From Prorocentrum cordatum (taxonomy: Eukaryota > Sar > Dinophyceae > Prorocentrales > Prorocentraceae): 64,000 nucleotides of DNA. The notes below the pieces were generated by a model, which was not told the DNA's origin, searched no databases, and saw only the letters and a list, made by a program, of their open reading frames with translations. How positions within the stretch are numbered: the stretch's first letter is position 1; each line of letters starts with the position of its first letter. Location: the NCBI GenBank assembly GCA_963575745.1, contig CAUYUJ010015008.1, forward strand, positions 199,340 through 263,339, given 5' to 3'. Positions 52,721-64,000 of the stretch are shown here, one piece after another. Both the position numbers and the translations under genes were made by a program.

Positions 52721-53149
52721 AGGCCTTCCCCCTCCCGCTTCCCCGTCCCGGGGCGCGCCGCCGGCTCGCGCCCCACGCAGCCCGACCCCGCGGCGGCTGC
52801 TGCCTGGCGCGCACACGGCTCCGGCGCCCTCGAGAGCCCACAGACGCGGAGGCCGCTCGGCCCGCCGCGGCCCTCGCCCGGCCCCCGGGGGCCCGGGGGC
52901 CGTGGCAGGGCGGCCCGGGATGAGAGGCAGGCCGGGGGGGGGGAGCGGTCGGGACTTCCCTGTGGGGCGCCGCGCGCGCCCGCTCCAGACGTGCTCCCTT
53001 CGCCAGAGGCCCGCGGCGCACTGGATATGCACGAGTCTGCCCCTTAAAGGGCCCGATGTCTATCCATATCCAGTGGGCCTCGACCTCGTGGCGCCCCCTC
53101 CAAGACAACCCAAGACGCACTGGGCATGGATACAGTTCGCGCCCGCAAG

Positions 53150-53365
53150 ACACCCTGAGCCCCAAAATGTGTGAACGTTTTCTTGTTCGGCGTTTCGACA
53201 TGCTCCGGACCTCTGCTGGACGCGGATGTCTGCAACAGTGCGTCCTACGGGGAAGACTCCACCTGCTTGAAGCAGGCACCCAAGACAGCCAAGATCCACT
53301 CCGTGGGATGTGAGGGGGGGGCGAGGGCCCAGCCCGATCGGCAGAACAATGACTAAGAAAACGAT
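53150..53365 (+). repeat. Dispersed repeat, pair with 31.7 kb
   Basis: Carries GTGTGAACGTTTTCTTGTTC, CAGTGCGTCCTACGGGG and GCCGATCGGCAGAACAATGA-like blocks in the same order as 31800-32020. Confidence 0.8.
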
Positions 53366-53639
53366 CACATGTTGCCACCTCTTGGGGCGCATGGCTCGCT
53401 TCCGCAAGTCGTTCGCTTGCGGGGCCGCCAACGTTGGTTTCCTTACAACTGCCCTCCGCAAACGAGGACGCGCCGCGGGCGGGGTGCATCCCAGACATCT
53501 GACGTTTTGGTTTGTTCAGTGAAATCCAGACCCTCCCCTTGAGATTCGGTCGGGCATGCCCCCCTACAGGCGGATTCTGGAAGAGAGATGAAAAAGAGCC
53601 AACGCAATAATTAGTCAAACATGGTGAAAGGAGCACGAC

Positions 53640-53785
53640 AAATCGTAAGCCGTCGCTGGGCCCCGAGACCGTCAAAGAACGACTCAGGATGAAAAACCGG
53701 TCCCGGGGAAGGGGTCGTCGAGACCTCTGGGGGTCGGCGTTGTGAACAAATCACAACGTCGGGGGTCTGGAAATTATGTCCGATG
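53640..53785 (-). mobile_element. MITE-like family E, inverted copy
   Basis: On the minus strand it carries CCGGTTTTTCATCCTGAGTC then GTTCTTTGACGGTCTCGGGG, matching the copies at 26.6 and 33.8 kb. Confidence 0.75.
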
Positions 53786-53889
53786 CCGAAATCCCTGAGC
53801 CCAGTTACTCCGACGGTAGGACCCCGCATGATAATCCTCTCGGCTAATCTAGAAATGACCCTCATAGTCGTCCTCCTGATGTTGAGGCG

Positions 53890-54130
53890 TCCTCAGTGTC
53901 TCCTCCGCGCCATTCTCCTCTTCGCCCTGGTCTCCTCCGCGCCATTCTCCTCTTCGCCCTGGCGCGTGCAATCCTCCCGCTCCCTACGTTGTCCTCCCCC
54001 TACGCTGTCCGCGGCCAGAGGCTCGCACAGCTGACGAGGCCAGAAGCTCTCGCCGACGCTGGCTGGATCATACAGAAGTCGTACGCGGCCAGAGGCTCGC
54101 ATACCTGACGAGGCTAAAGGCTCTCGCCTC
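53890..54130. repeat. Short tandem duplications
   Basis: CGCGCCATTCTCCTCTTCGC followed by CCTGG is repeated at 53908 and 53938. GCGGCCAGAGGCTCGCA and TGACGAGG are repeated at 54010-54045 and 54088-54115. Confidence 0.8.
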
Positions 54131-54247
54131 GCTTGGTGCGACACCCGCAGCCCAGCGCGGCCAGAGGCACGCGCGATGTCGATGCCAGCGGCGCTCGCGG
54201 GACCACTGCTTTGGATCCGCAACCAAGACGCCCAAAGACCCCCCCGG

Positions 54248-55280
54248 GATGATCCGCTCGGATTACTCACATGAGCTGCGGGCCTCCTAAAGGGAGGGTT
54301 CCTGCCTGAGACGTCCTCGCAAACCGCTCACAGACGAGGCCCCCGCCTGATACTTCCCCCATTGTCAGGCCTCAGGAGCCCAAAAGGGACGACAGTTACA
54401 GGTTCCCAATGACCCGCTCGGATTAATAACAAACTCTGCGGGGTCCATAGGGAGGTGACTCCCGCCTGAGACGCACTCGCAATTCACTCACAGACGAAGC
54501 TCCCGCCTGATACTTCCTCCATTTTCGATCCTCAGGTAACAATCAGTGGCGACAGTGACAGGTTTCCGATGAACCGCTCTGATTAATAACATGATCTGCG
54601 GGCTCAAAAGGGAGGAAGCTCCCGCCTGAGACTTCCTTGTGAGTCACTCATAGGCGAGGCTCCTGGCGGATACTTCCTCCACATTCAAGCCCCTGGAGCC
54701 CAAAAGTGGCGACGGTTGAAGGTTTCCGATGACCCGCTTAGATTATAATATGATCTGGGGACCCTATAGGGAGGGAGCTCTCGCCTGAAACTTCCTCGCA
54801 ATTCACTCACAGACAAGGCGCCCGCCTCAAAGTTCCTCCATACTCAGGCCCCTGGAGCCCAAAAGTGGCAACGGTTACAGGTTTCTGATGACCTGCTCTG
54901 GTTAATAACATGATCTGCGGGCCCCATAGGGAGGAGGCTTCCGCCTGAGACTTCCTCGCAATTCACTCAGAGACGAAGCTCCCGCCGGATACTTCTCCCA
55001 TATTCAGGCCTCGGGAACTCAAAAGTGACGACATTTACAAGGCTCCGATGACCCGCTCGGATTGGTAACATGATCTGCGGGCCCCATAGGAAGGGGCTCC
55101 CGCCTGAGATTTCCTCGCGATTCACTCATAGGCGAGGCTCCTGGGAACCAAACAGTGACGACATTTACAGGTATCCGATGACCCGCTCGGATTAATAACA
55201 TGATCTGCGGGCCCCGTAGGGAGGGGGCTCCCGCCTGAGACTTCTTCGCCATTCACTCACAGACGAGGCTCCCGCTCGAG
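54248..55280 (+). repeat. 160-bp satellite, seven copies
   Basis: Units start with GATGACCCGCTCGGATTAAT at about 54248, 54408, 54568, 54728, 54887, 55047 and 55177 (the sixth shortened to 130 bp). Further marks are TGATCTGCGGGCCCCATAGG, CTCCCGCCTGAGACTTCCTC and AGCCCAAAAGTGGCGAC. It is notably less GC-rich than its surroundings. Confidence 0.95.
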
Positions 55281-55304
55281 ACGTTCTCAAGTGCGGCTGT
55301 GAAT

Positions 55305-55419
55305 GAGCCAATGAGGATGATGATGACGATGATGATGACGATGATGATGATGATGGTGGTGGTGATGATGATGGTGATGATGATGATGATTGTGATGGTG
55401 ATGAAAATGATGATGATGA

Positions 55420-55450
<31 letters not shown>

Positions 55451-55470
55451 AATGATGATGATGATGATGC

Positions 55471-55503
<33 letters not shown>

Positions 55504-55965
55504 CGATGATGATGATGTGTGAGTGTGTGTGTGCGTGAATGATTATGTGAGTGATGATGCTGGTTGTGATGATGATTAGGCCAGTGGTGATGATGGTGCG
55601 TGAGTGATTGAGTGCGTGATTTAGTGATCGTGCGTGGTGGGTGTGTGACTGATGCTGATGGTGTGAATGATTGAGTGTGAGCAATTGATTGCGTGATAGA
55701 ATGATCGTGTGCGGTGAGTGAGTATGTGAGTGAGGATGTGAATGAGTGAGTGACCGAGGATGATGATGGTGCTGTGATGCGAATGATGATGAGTGATGAG
55801 AGGTAGTGTTGAGTGAAATGAATGAAAGTGATCGAGTGTGATGAGGAGTACTGGGTGATTGACTGTGAGTGAGTGTGTGCGTGTGTGTGCGCGTGGGACT
55901 GATGATTGTGTGAGTGATTGAGTGAATGGGTGAGTGTGCGACGGGAGAAGAGGAGAGCAGGTTGA
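55305..55965. repeat. TGATGA tract grading into GTGAGTGA repeats
   Basis: GAT/TGA triplets (55315-55525) are followed by irregular GTGAGTG, GATTGAGTG and GTGTGTGCG words. Met-rich and Ile-rich frames are artefacts. Confidence 0.95.
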
Positions 55966-56059
55966 GGTGTGAGGTTCCAGCGCGGGGGGGGGCGCAGAGA
56001 AAATTACGCTACCGAGGAACCCCACATACTTGATTTAAGTCTTATGTGTTTGCCTGCCG

Positions 56060-57330
56060 CGGAACTGCTACGCCTGCCGCGCTTTGCGAGCGTGCGACCC
56101 CTGCGCACCCCCCCTGGTGTCGAGGAAATGCTACGCCTGCCGCGCTTTGCGAGCGTGCGACGGATAGAGACCGCACCCCCTGCGCACCCCCCCTGGTGCC
56201 GAGGAAATGCTACGCTTGCCGCGCTTTGCGAGCGTGCGACGGATCGAGATCGCACCCCCTGCGCACCCTCCCTGGTGTGGAGGAAATGCTACGCCTGCCG
56301 CGCTTTGCGAGCGTGCGACGGATAGAGACCGCACCCCCCTGCGCCCCCCCCTGGTGTCGAGGAAATGCCACGCCTGCCGCGCTGTGCGAGCGTGCGACGG
56401 ATACAGACCGCACCAACTGCGCACCCCCTCTCGCGTCGATGAACTACCACGCCTGCCGCGCTTTGCGAGCGTGCGACGGATACAGACCGCACACCCTGCG
56501 CCCCACCTAATGTGGAGGAAATGCCACGCCTGCCGCGATTTGCGAGCGTGCGACGGATGGAGACCGCATCCCCTGCGCACCCTCCTGGTGTCGAAGAAAT
56601 GCCACGCCTGCCGCGCTTTGCGAGCGCGCGCCGGATACAGACCGCACCAACTGCGCACCCCCTCCGGTGTCGACGAAATGCCACGCCTGCCGCGCTTGCG
56701 AGCGTGCGACGGATAGAGACCGCACCCCCTGCGCACCCCCTCTCGTGTCGATGAACTACCACGCCTGCCGCGCTTTGCGAGCGTGCGACGGATAGAGTCC
56801 GCACCCCCTGCGCCCCCCCTGGTGTCGAGGAACTGCTACGCCTGCCGTGCCTTGCGAGCGTGCGACGGATACAGACCGCACACCCTGCGCCCCCCCTCTG
56901 GTGTCGAGGAACTGCCACGCCTGCCGCGCTTTGCGAGCGTGCGACGGATAGAGACCGCACCCCCTGCGCACCCCCTCTCGTGTCGATGAACTACCACGCC
57001 TGCCACGCTTTGCGAGCGTGCGACGGATAGAGACCGCACCCCCTGCGCACCCCCCCTGGTGTCGAGGAACTGCTACGCCTGCCGTGCCTTGCGAGCGTGC
57101 GACGGATACAGACCGCACACCCTGCGCCCCCCCTCTGGTGTCGGGGAACTGCCACGCCCGCCGCGCTTTGCGAGCGTGCGACGGATAGAGACTGCACCCC
57201 CTGCGCACCCCCCTGGTGTCGAGGAACTGCTACGCCTGCCGTGCTTTGCGAGCGTGCGACGGATAGAGACCGCACTGAGAGACCACCCCCTGCGCACCCC
57301 CTGTGGTGTCGAGAAACTGCTGCGCCTGCC
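56060..57330 (+). repeat. About 77-bp satellite, around 17 copies
   Basis: The unit contains CGCCTGCCGCGCTTTGCGAG, CGTGCGACGGATAGAGACCG and CACCCCCTGCGCACCCC. Variants GATACAGACCG and CTCTCGTGTCGATGAACTAC recur in a pattern suggesting local multi-unit duplication (56720-57060). Confidence 0.95.
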
Positions 57331-57357
57331 ACGTATCCGACGCGCACTAGCGTTGTA

Positions 57358-57425
57358 TGGTGTGTGTGTGTGTGTGTGTGTTGTGTGTGTGCGAGTGTGT
57401 GCATGCGTGCGGCTGTATGTAGACG
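57358..57425. repeat. TG dinucleotide run
   Basis: TGTGTG runs with TGCGTGC interruptions. Confidence 0.95.
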
Positions 57426-57429
57426 CGTG

Positions 57430-58640
57430 TCTCACGTACTTGCCGTGCATGTGTTGAGCGCGGGTGAGGAGAGGAAGAGGGGGAGGGAGGAGGGGAGGAG
57501 GGTGAGGAGGAGGAGACGCGGGTGCGCCGCGGCAGGGAAGAAAACCAGAACCCCACGAAACATGTGGGGAACAAGAACCCCACTTTGGGTCTGGGGAAAA
57601 GCGACCACAACGAGGCCTCGCGCGGGTGATGCCAGAGCGCACTGTGCTGGTCCCCGGGGGCTTCCTGCGCCGACCCCCTCCCCCGCACCCCCCCTCCCCA
57701 GCGCAGCACCAGCGTGCGGGGGGCAGCACAGAAGAAGCCGCCAGGGGTTGCGGGGTAGGGAGTCCAGCGCCGACATATAGGCGATGTCGAAAGAAACCCT
57801 GAACCCAAAAGCGTCTTCATCTCTTGAGGGCGCCGTTTTTGCTTCCGCCGCCTTCCGCCCGGCAGAGGCGGCCTTGTTTTAATTCCGCCGCCTTGCGCCG
57901 ACCTTCCGCCGACCCTGCGCCGCCTTCCGCCGCGGTTGAGATGACAACTCCTTCCGTCCTCGAAAGCGAGGCCCCTTTCTGGAACGCTCCACATGCCGCC
58001 AACGACACCGCAAAGAAGGACCGCAGATCGAGGCGTGTACCGGTCCAAGTGGCCTCTGCGCGCGTGGCACAAATCCGCTCCTGGCCGCGGCGCTGTGGCG
58101 CGGCAGGCGCAACACCAGGTCACCAGGTCCCGTGCTCTTTCCTGGTTCTGCGCTCCGGCGGTGCAGGATCGTGAAGGCCACCACCTCGCATCGACCCGCA
58201 CGGGCCCAACCCTCTGAAAAGACGAGACGGCATCTGTTTCGCAAGGTGGTCGTCGGTCCTCTGACAACTTCCCAGCCTCGGGGTGCCTCCTAGCAGCTGC
58301 ACCTCTCGGACAGCATGCCGGCATCTCCGGATCGTCCCAAACGGTCACTGGAGGCCTGGCTCTCTTCGGGAAAACCCGGCACATAGCAACACAATGCTGA
58401 AGAATGGGCCCCCTCTGGCCTGCGAGCCGCAGCCCCTGACCCAGACCGAAGGGGAACGAAAGACCTCAGCTGGCCGCGCCTGGCCGCCTTCGCGGGCTCC
58501 AAATCTGCAGCGATTGCTGCAACGTAACGTAATTACTGCAGCGATGCTCCCAAATCTGCTTCGGTGGTTCTGCGGCCTGGGGGTCCTCGCCAGCAGGCCC
58601 CCCCCATGGGAACGCCATCGAAACCCCTGCGGGATCGAGC
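57430..58640. other. Unassigned sequence
   Basis: A purine-rich patch (57465-57515), a CTTCCGCCGCCTTCCG-type degenerate repeat (57840-57935) and a direct repeat AAATCTGCxxCGxTxxTxC near 58501/58553. No gene is supported. Confidence 0.4.
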
Positions 58641-58644
58641 GCCG

Positions 58645-58775
58645 GGCCCCGGGAAAGAGTTTTTCAGGGAACCCCGCATTGAACAAAAAGGCATCGGCTC
58701 GTTGGTGCGGATCTAAGAAATCCGCGCGAAGCGCCAAAAGTTGATGTTTATGTGGTTTTTCTTCTTCGAAAATCA
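58645..58775. mobile_element. Partial family E and family D fragments
   Basis: GGGCCCCGGGAAAGAGTTTT then TCAGGG and CCCCGCATTGAACAAAAA resemble family E. GGTGCGGATCTAAGAAATCC then GCGCGAAGCGCCAAAAG and TTTCTTCTTCG form one arm of fold-back family D. Confidence 0.65.
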
Positions 58776-59574
58776 GGAGCTATCCCACTGGACTGCCAGC
58801 AACGAGTTGGCTGGTAGTCCCGCCTCTCGGTCCCCCGCCCCACAAGCACAACGGCGAGTATCGGCGTAACAAAAAAACAATGCGTGCCCGCGTGTCTGTG
58901 GATCCTCGCAACGACCGCACGAGTGGAACGCACGATTCGACGCCGACGACATCGACAAGGACCGCGCTGATCACCAGTCAGACGCAAAACCGGGTCGAGC
59001 TCGACGCGCAGCTGGTGGACACGAGATCGACGCGATCGCTCCCGATCGGCGACCGCGATCCAGCGAGCACCTTAGCCGCGCACCCTCGCGAACAGCAGCG
59101 ACTCGTGGCGGAGGGCCGTCCTCGAGGCCGCGCGGGTGGCACTGCGCAGCTTCCAGCGCGAGGCGCCCGCTGGCGATGCCTTGGGAGTGGGCTGAACCCC
59201 CGTTATCGGTGGTTCAAAGATGGGGTCCTAAAGGAGGGGGTCCCAAGGACGAGGCGCCTCAGACAACGTAAATCCACCCTTGGATCCCTTCCTACCCTTG
59301 GGCCCCTGTCCCTCAGGACACCATCTTTGACGCACCGACGTCAGCAAAAACCACCCTCTCGTGAAACACGGCCCTGGACCAGACCCGGCGGGCGCAGGAT
59401 CCGCAAGGTGTGCGGGGCCCTCCGGAGAAGCGAGAAGAGAGGGGGAGCACATCCGCGGATCGACTCTTGGCAGGGCGGCGCCCGAGACAGGCAGAGGGCG
59501 AGGAGGAGCAGCGCGCCCGGCTTCATTGCGTGGAGGGTGGTGCCGGGCACCGTGGACGGGGCGTCGCGGGAAGA

Positions 59575-59945
59575 AGAGAAAACGCCACGAGCACAAGCTC
59601 CTGACGCTCCGCGCGGATTTCTTGGATCCGCGCTGGACCCCCCTCCCTGGCGGGCAGGGGCGGCGCCAGGGGCGGCGCCGGGGGCGCCGCCGGGGGGCCC
59701 CAGCTCGGATCCGAGGACTCCGCGCGGAGCGCCAAGAGTTTACAGTGGGGGGCCCTTCCACAAGAAGCCTTCCACAAGAAGCCCAACCCTGAGACCCCAG
59801 GACGCCCATTGATTTTCGGTCTGGGAACGTCACGCTCTCCATAGCAGAACCATCGAAACCCTGGAAACCCAGGGCACCCTGGAGGCAAGCAGGGCGCTTC
59901 TCGGCACGGGTCTCCGCTGTATGGCGTGTTCTGCTCTTCGAGTCG
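59575..59945. mobile_element. Fold-back family D, copy 3, interrupted by family C
   Basis: The left arm starts GAAGAAGAGAAAACGCCACG, and the centre GGCGGCGCCAGGGGCGGCGC and right arm TCCGCGCGGAGCGCCAAGAG then TTTA follow. The right terminus GTATGGCGTGTTCTGCTCTT appears only after the family C element at 59745-59918, so that element inserted into this one. Confidence 0.85.
59745..59918 (+). mobile_element. MITE-like family C, copy 4, nested
   Basis: Starts ACAGTGGGGGGCCCTTCCAC and ends ACGGGTCTCCGCTGT. It lies within the right arm of fold-back family D copy 3, which dates it as younger and shows it can move as a unit. Confidence 0.85.
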
Positions 59946-60055
59946 AGGGGCAGGCAGGCGGCTCGAGGGCGGGCACGAACCGAGAGATGCTGCGGCAGGC
60001 TGCGCGTCAAGGCGGCCAGGCTCACCCCCTCGGCCCAGGTCCTGACGCCAGGAGC

Positions 60056-60470
60056 CTTTCAAGATCCAGGCAAGTTTACCTGCATGGCGTTCGCCCCCCC
60101 CTCCCCCTCTCCCCTCGCCCCTCTCCAAGCGAAGGCTGGCGTGCTAGACTAGTGCCTGTTCGACTGGCGTGAGTTCCGCACGCGCACGTCGTTCGCGGCT
60201 TGCTTCAGGTTCAGCCTGCCCCCCTCCGCCCATGCAAGTAAACGACTACCTGCCAGACCACCCCAACCGAACCCGAAGACCCGAATTTCGCTCGAACTTC
60301 GGGTTGGGGGGTAATTACGGGCTTCCTGTGTGTTTGTCAAACTGTTCCCCGACCCCCCCCCCACTGGAAATCGGGGGCACATCGGGGCCTTCGGGTTGGG
60401 TTGGGATAGGATGGCTTGGGAGGAGGAGGAAAATTTGCCGTGGTCTGAACAAAGACAGGCTCCTCAGGGA
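60056..60470 (+). mobile_element. MITE-like family A, copy 6, interrupted
   Basis: The left part 60056-60242 starts AAGATCCAGGCAAGTTTACC and reaches CCATGCAAGTAAA. The missing right end TTGCCGTGGTCTGAACAAAG resumes at 60439. Between them lies family B copy 2. Confidence 0.85.
60242..60438 (+). mobile_element. MITE-like family B, copy 2, nested
   Basis: TACCTGCCAGACCACCCCAA to CGGGTTGGGTTGGGATAGG, matching 11596-11775 including CCCCCCACTGGAAAT. It splits a family A element. Confidence 0.85.
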
Positions 60471-60544
60471 GGGGCGCCGGCCCGCGATCTCCGGGCGGCG
60501 TGGGCAGGAGGGGGCCGCCGCCCAACAGACGGACTGTGGAGACC

Positions 60545-60745
60545 AAAACTAATCAAAACATGTTCCAATACCTATTTTTGAGCCAAACATAACCCAAAAT
60601 AGACACAACGCACTTGTGGAATCAAACAATGCTCAAGCATTCTCGCAAGAACTAATCGCAAAATCGCTCCCAGACTATTTTTGGGCTATTCTTGAATGTT
60701 CCGCCTGTGGAAGGACAGGCTCGACTTAAGCGTAGACCGCGGGGG
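60545..60745. repeat. AT-richer inverted-repeat segment
   Basis: AACATAACCCAAAATAG (60586) and CTATTTTTGGGCTATTCTTG (60676) form an imperfect inverted pair. The right part is shared with 1080-1135. Base composition is clearly AT-richer than the neighbours. Confidence 0.6.
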
Positions 60746-61110
60746 TGAGTGGCAGGAGGGAGGAAAGGGTCGGGCGCGCCGAGGAGCGGGAACAGGATCC
60801 CCGACGTCGAACGTCTTGAGCGGAGCCCGGGCGGAATCGCGTCGGTGCTTTCGGCCTCCCGGGGCCCGTGCCACGGGCCATCTGAAGTGCAACACAAAGG
60901 GCCGGGGAGGCGGAGCCAGCCCCCGGGGGACGGGCGGGGGCGCTCGGGCACGGGCAAACATCAAGAGGTAAGATGTCTGGGCAGCGGCGGCGAGCACACT
61001 ACGGCCCAAGGCACGTCTCGGACGAGGGGGGCCAGGAGACGCAGAAAAGAAGACGTGGGGGCCATGACATCTGGGAGGCTTCGTGGCCTCGGCCGTGCGA
61101 TCCGAGCAGA

Positions 61111-61635
<525 letters not shown>

Positions 61636-61794
61636 GTTGTGTTCGGGCATGCGCGGTCGGGGCAGAGAGGCCGCTCGAGCGCTTGTCAGACACAACCCGG
61701 CGGAGCGAGCTAACGCTGGGCTGAGTGATGCCGCCCCGAGAGACGCCGCGGGAGCCGCGAGGTGAGAGGCAAGGAACCGCCAGCCCCTCACGGG

Positions 61795-61966
61795 TAGTAT
61801 AGTCGACCCGTATCACAAGGATGCGCGATACGGATGCAAGGGCCTCGGAAGGCCTTGCCGACACCTCGCGGGCGGGGCGAGGGCAGCAGAAGTGGCCCAG
61901 GATGGTCCGAGGAGAGGCAGGGATGGAAGGGGCACCCTTGGGAAGGCTGCGGGTGGACTGCAGTGG
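61795..61966. repeat. Dispersed 325-bp repeat, copy 3 (partial)
   Basis: Matches the second half of 32638-32960: GTCGACCCGTATCACAAGGA-like start, GATACGGATGCAAGGGCC, GAAGTGGCCCAGGATGG-like and CACCCTTGGGAAGGCTG. Confidence 0.8.
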
Positions 61967-62335
61967 CGAGGGGGCGGCAGGCAGCGGGCAGCGGGGAAGC
62001 AGCGGGCAGCGGCGCCAGGCGGGCGCCGGCGGGAAAGGCCACCCCCCACAGGGGGCTTCGGCGGGCCGCGGGAGGCAGGCAGGCGGCGAGCGGGGACGTG
62101 CGGCGGCGCCAAACGGGCGAAGAGCCAGGGCGGGAGGGCCGCAAGCAACGGGGAGCCCCGGTCCTCGAGGGCGAGCGACCGCCGTGAGTGAGGCGAGGCA
62201 GCAGCCCAAGCTGACGCCCGAGGGCCTGGCGCCCAACGGGGTTGCTGCGGCTGGGGAGTGTGCGGCCGCGGAAGCGTCCCCCCGCTGATGAAGCAGGCGT
62301 CGCACAGCAGCGCGGAATGCCAGGACGACCCGTCC

Positions 62336-62370
62336 GGCACACACACACACACACGGGCCAACACACACAG

Positions 62371-62402
<32 letters not shown>

Positions 62403-62460
62403 GCACGCACGCACACACGCACACACGCACACACACACACACACACACACGCACACACGA
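62336..62460. repeat. CA/CACG microsatellite
   Basis: A shorter compound CA and ACGC tract. Confidence 0.97.
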
Positions 62461-62913
62461 GCCCTCACCCCCCTAGTCATCACCCCCCTTTTGGACGCCC
62501 CCGTGAGAAGTCAGGGACGCGAGTCGCCACAGGGCAGGAGAGGGCGATGAGCAGAAGGCTGCCTCCAGCGGAGAGGAGGTCCCGTTGTGAGGTCCCGTTG
62601 TCTTGGCATGGGAGACAGGGGGACATGATTCGTGGACCCAGGGACGTCCCGATGGACCAGCTTGTCATCCCGGGACGTTTTATGACACTTGAGCCCGGGA
62701 AGGGCCCTGCAGGGGTCGAAAGCGGCGAATGACAACCTGGGCCCTTCTCCCATCAGAGCTCCCTGTGGCGACCCGGAGCAGTCAACCCCCAGGACCTCGC
62801 CTGTCGTGCGCCTTGGCCGAAACCTCTGAGGAAGTGCAGTCGTGGCGACGAGAGGCCTTCCGCACGCCCAGCATGGGCCCAAAACGCTCAGAAACCTCGA
62901 TCTTCGATCTCAT

Positions 62914-63087
62914 CCTTTTGAGGGGATCAATTATCGTGTTGGGTGGGAGGGGTTGGGAGGATGAAAGGTATAAGCAAGAGCATTCGGATGCAACGAACGA
63001 TGCCTTCGACCGCCTACGGGTAATGATATCCTCACTTCTCCCAACCCCAGCCCCCCAACCCCACAACTGTCTTCCTGACCTTTTGAG
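62914..63087. mobile_element. MITE-like family J, copy 2, with 9-bp direct repeats
   Basis: CCTTTTGAG flanks the element at 62914-62922 and 63079-63087. Inside, TCAATTATCGTGTTGGGTGG is mirrored by CCAACCCCACAACTGTCTTC. The internal mark AACGAACGATGCCTTCGACC then GCCTACGGGT matches copy 1 at 51296-51477. Confidence 0.85.
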
Positions 63088-63279
63088 CCCGAAGCTGTGG
63101 CGGCGCGCGCCTCGACGACGCCGCCAGGCGGCGAAAGCCCGGCCGACTCGACTCGGTCGCACGCGGCCCAGGGCCTGCCGATTGCGAGGGCGGGCCGCTG
63201 CTGGCGGGCCGCTGCTGGCCTCCAGTCGGTGTCAGCGGCCGGCTTTTTGCGGAGGGGGGGGACTCGGCAATTCGACTCG

Positions 63280-63625
63280 AGAAACCAGACCGGATCGGAG
63301 CGTGCGTCGGATCGGGCTGCATCGGCACAGTCCGCGCTTGCGGGGGGGGTTGCCGGCCGGCGCGGAGCGTGCGTCGGATCGGACTGCATCGGCGCGAACT
63401 CGGCGGTCCGCGCTTGCGGGGGGGGGGTGCGGGCAACGACTCGGGAAAGCGGGTCGGATCGGAACATGCGTCGGATCGGGTTGCCTCGGCACGGTCTCGG
63501 CGGTCCGCGCTTGCGGGGGTGGGTGCGGGCAACGACTCGGGAAAGCGGGTCGAAGATCGGAACGTGCGTGGGATCGGGCTGCCTCGGCACGGACTCGGAG
63601 CCGGCTCGGATCGGCCGCGCCAGGA
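63280..63625. repeat. About 80-100-bp tandem repeat, four copies
   Basis: Units contain GGATCGGAxCxTGCGTCGGA, TCGGGxTGCxTCGGCAC and GGTCCGCGCTTGCGGG; the last two also GGGCAACGACTCGGGAAAGC. Ends in a GATATCGATATCG run near 63645. Confidence 0.85.
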
Positions 63626-64000
63626 GGCACCGCCTATAGCTGGAATCGATATCGATATCGGGTCGATATCGCACCGTCGTGGACCTGCCTGAAGGGGGGG
63701 ACGTGCGCCGAGCTTCGGCCAGACCATGGGCCCCCCAGGGTGGCTATGAAGTCCTCGCGCTCCGTCCTCCCTCCGAGCGCTGGCACCGAACGCGCATCGA
63801 CCTCCACGCGCAAGCAGTGCTTCTGTTTGGCCTCGGGGGAGGGGGTCCAGCGTGGCCCCTGTGGCCCCTTCGGGAAGCCATGGTTGTCCTCCTGCTCCTC
63901 TCCCTCTTCCTGCCTCCCATGATCCTGGAATGCCTTCTCCTCCTCCTGACACAATTTCTCGTTTCTCATTCTCCGCCTCGCCCTTTCATGCCCCTCCTTA
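63626..64000. other. Unassigned right edge
   Basis: After the GATATC run no repeat family, domain or exon is recognised. The last 80 bp are CT-rich. Confidence 0.4.

Noticed and set aside
56046-57208. Cys-rich repeated frames (CRALRACDG)
   Set aside because: Translations of the 77-bp satellite; all frames and strands are similarly open.
58880-59220. Plus-strand frame beginning at an ATG near 58880
   Set aside because: Thr/Arg/Asp-rich composition, no domain, and it continues into known fold-back and family C elements.

Overview
The window looks like nuclear DNA of a dinoflagellate. The evidence is a near-complete relic of the dinoflagellate spliced leader (51984-52004), non-canonical introns inferred from protein continuity (GC-AG in an aspartyl protease, GA-AG in a small unknown gene), many 100-250 bp inverted-repeat elements of the introner or MITE kind, very GC-rich sequence, and large amounts of tandem and simple repeats. 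I cannot name the genus. Almost none of the long open frames is a gene: most arise because GC-rich tandem repeats and CCT/GGA tracts lack stop codons. Motifs were read by eye; nothing was aligned or searched.

Layout. 1-3.1 kb: 73-bp array, CCT and purine tracts, and a GCCTCAG minisatellite with a conserved head. 3.2-7.2 kb: an intronless minus-strand gene for an endonuclease/exonuclease/phosphatase (EEP)-fold protein, with a small hairpin repeat clustered in and around it. 7.3-17.3 kb: two further copies of a modular element (head, variable tandem filler, 73-bp array, tail), the last bounded by a perfect 12-bp inverted repeat. 17.3-34 kb: inverted-repeat elements, CCT/GGA tracts, degenerate duplications and one exon with a Stc1-like zinc-binding motif (21479-21674). 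34.6-35.1 kb: the last two exons of an unknown gene separated by an introner-like intron. 36-40.7 kb: two related 102-bp satellites with a shared leader. 41-48.5 kb: further duplications and fold-back elements. 48.5-52.4 kb: the pepsin-family gene, a 100-N gap, and the spliced-leader relic. 53.9-57.3 kb: 160-bp and about 77-bp satellites around a TGA tract. 57.4-64 kb: nested inverted-repeat elements and a long CA/CACG tract.

Three supported genes (EEP protein, aspartyl protease, unknown two-exon gene) and the zinc-finger exon all lie on the minus strand; no operon-like or pathway link between them is visible. The most interesting structure is the mobile-element ecology: hairpins whose stems vary while the loop is kept and which also encode a recurring peptide inside the nuclease gene; modular elements that exchange tandem filler between fixed ends; and inverted-repeat elements sitting as introns or inside introns, two copies of one family flanked by direct repeats.
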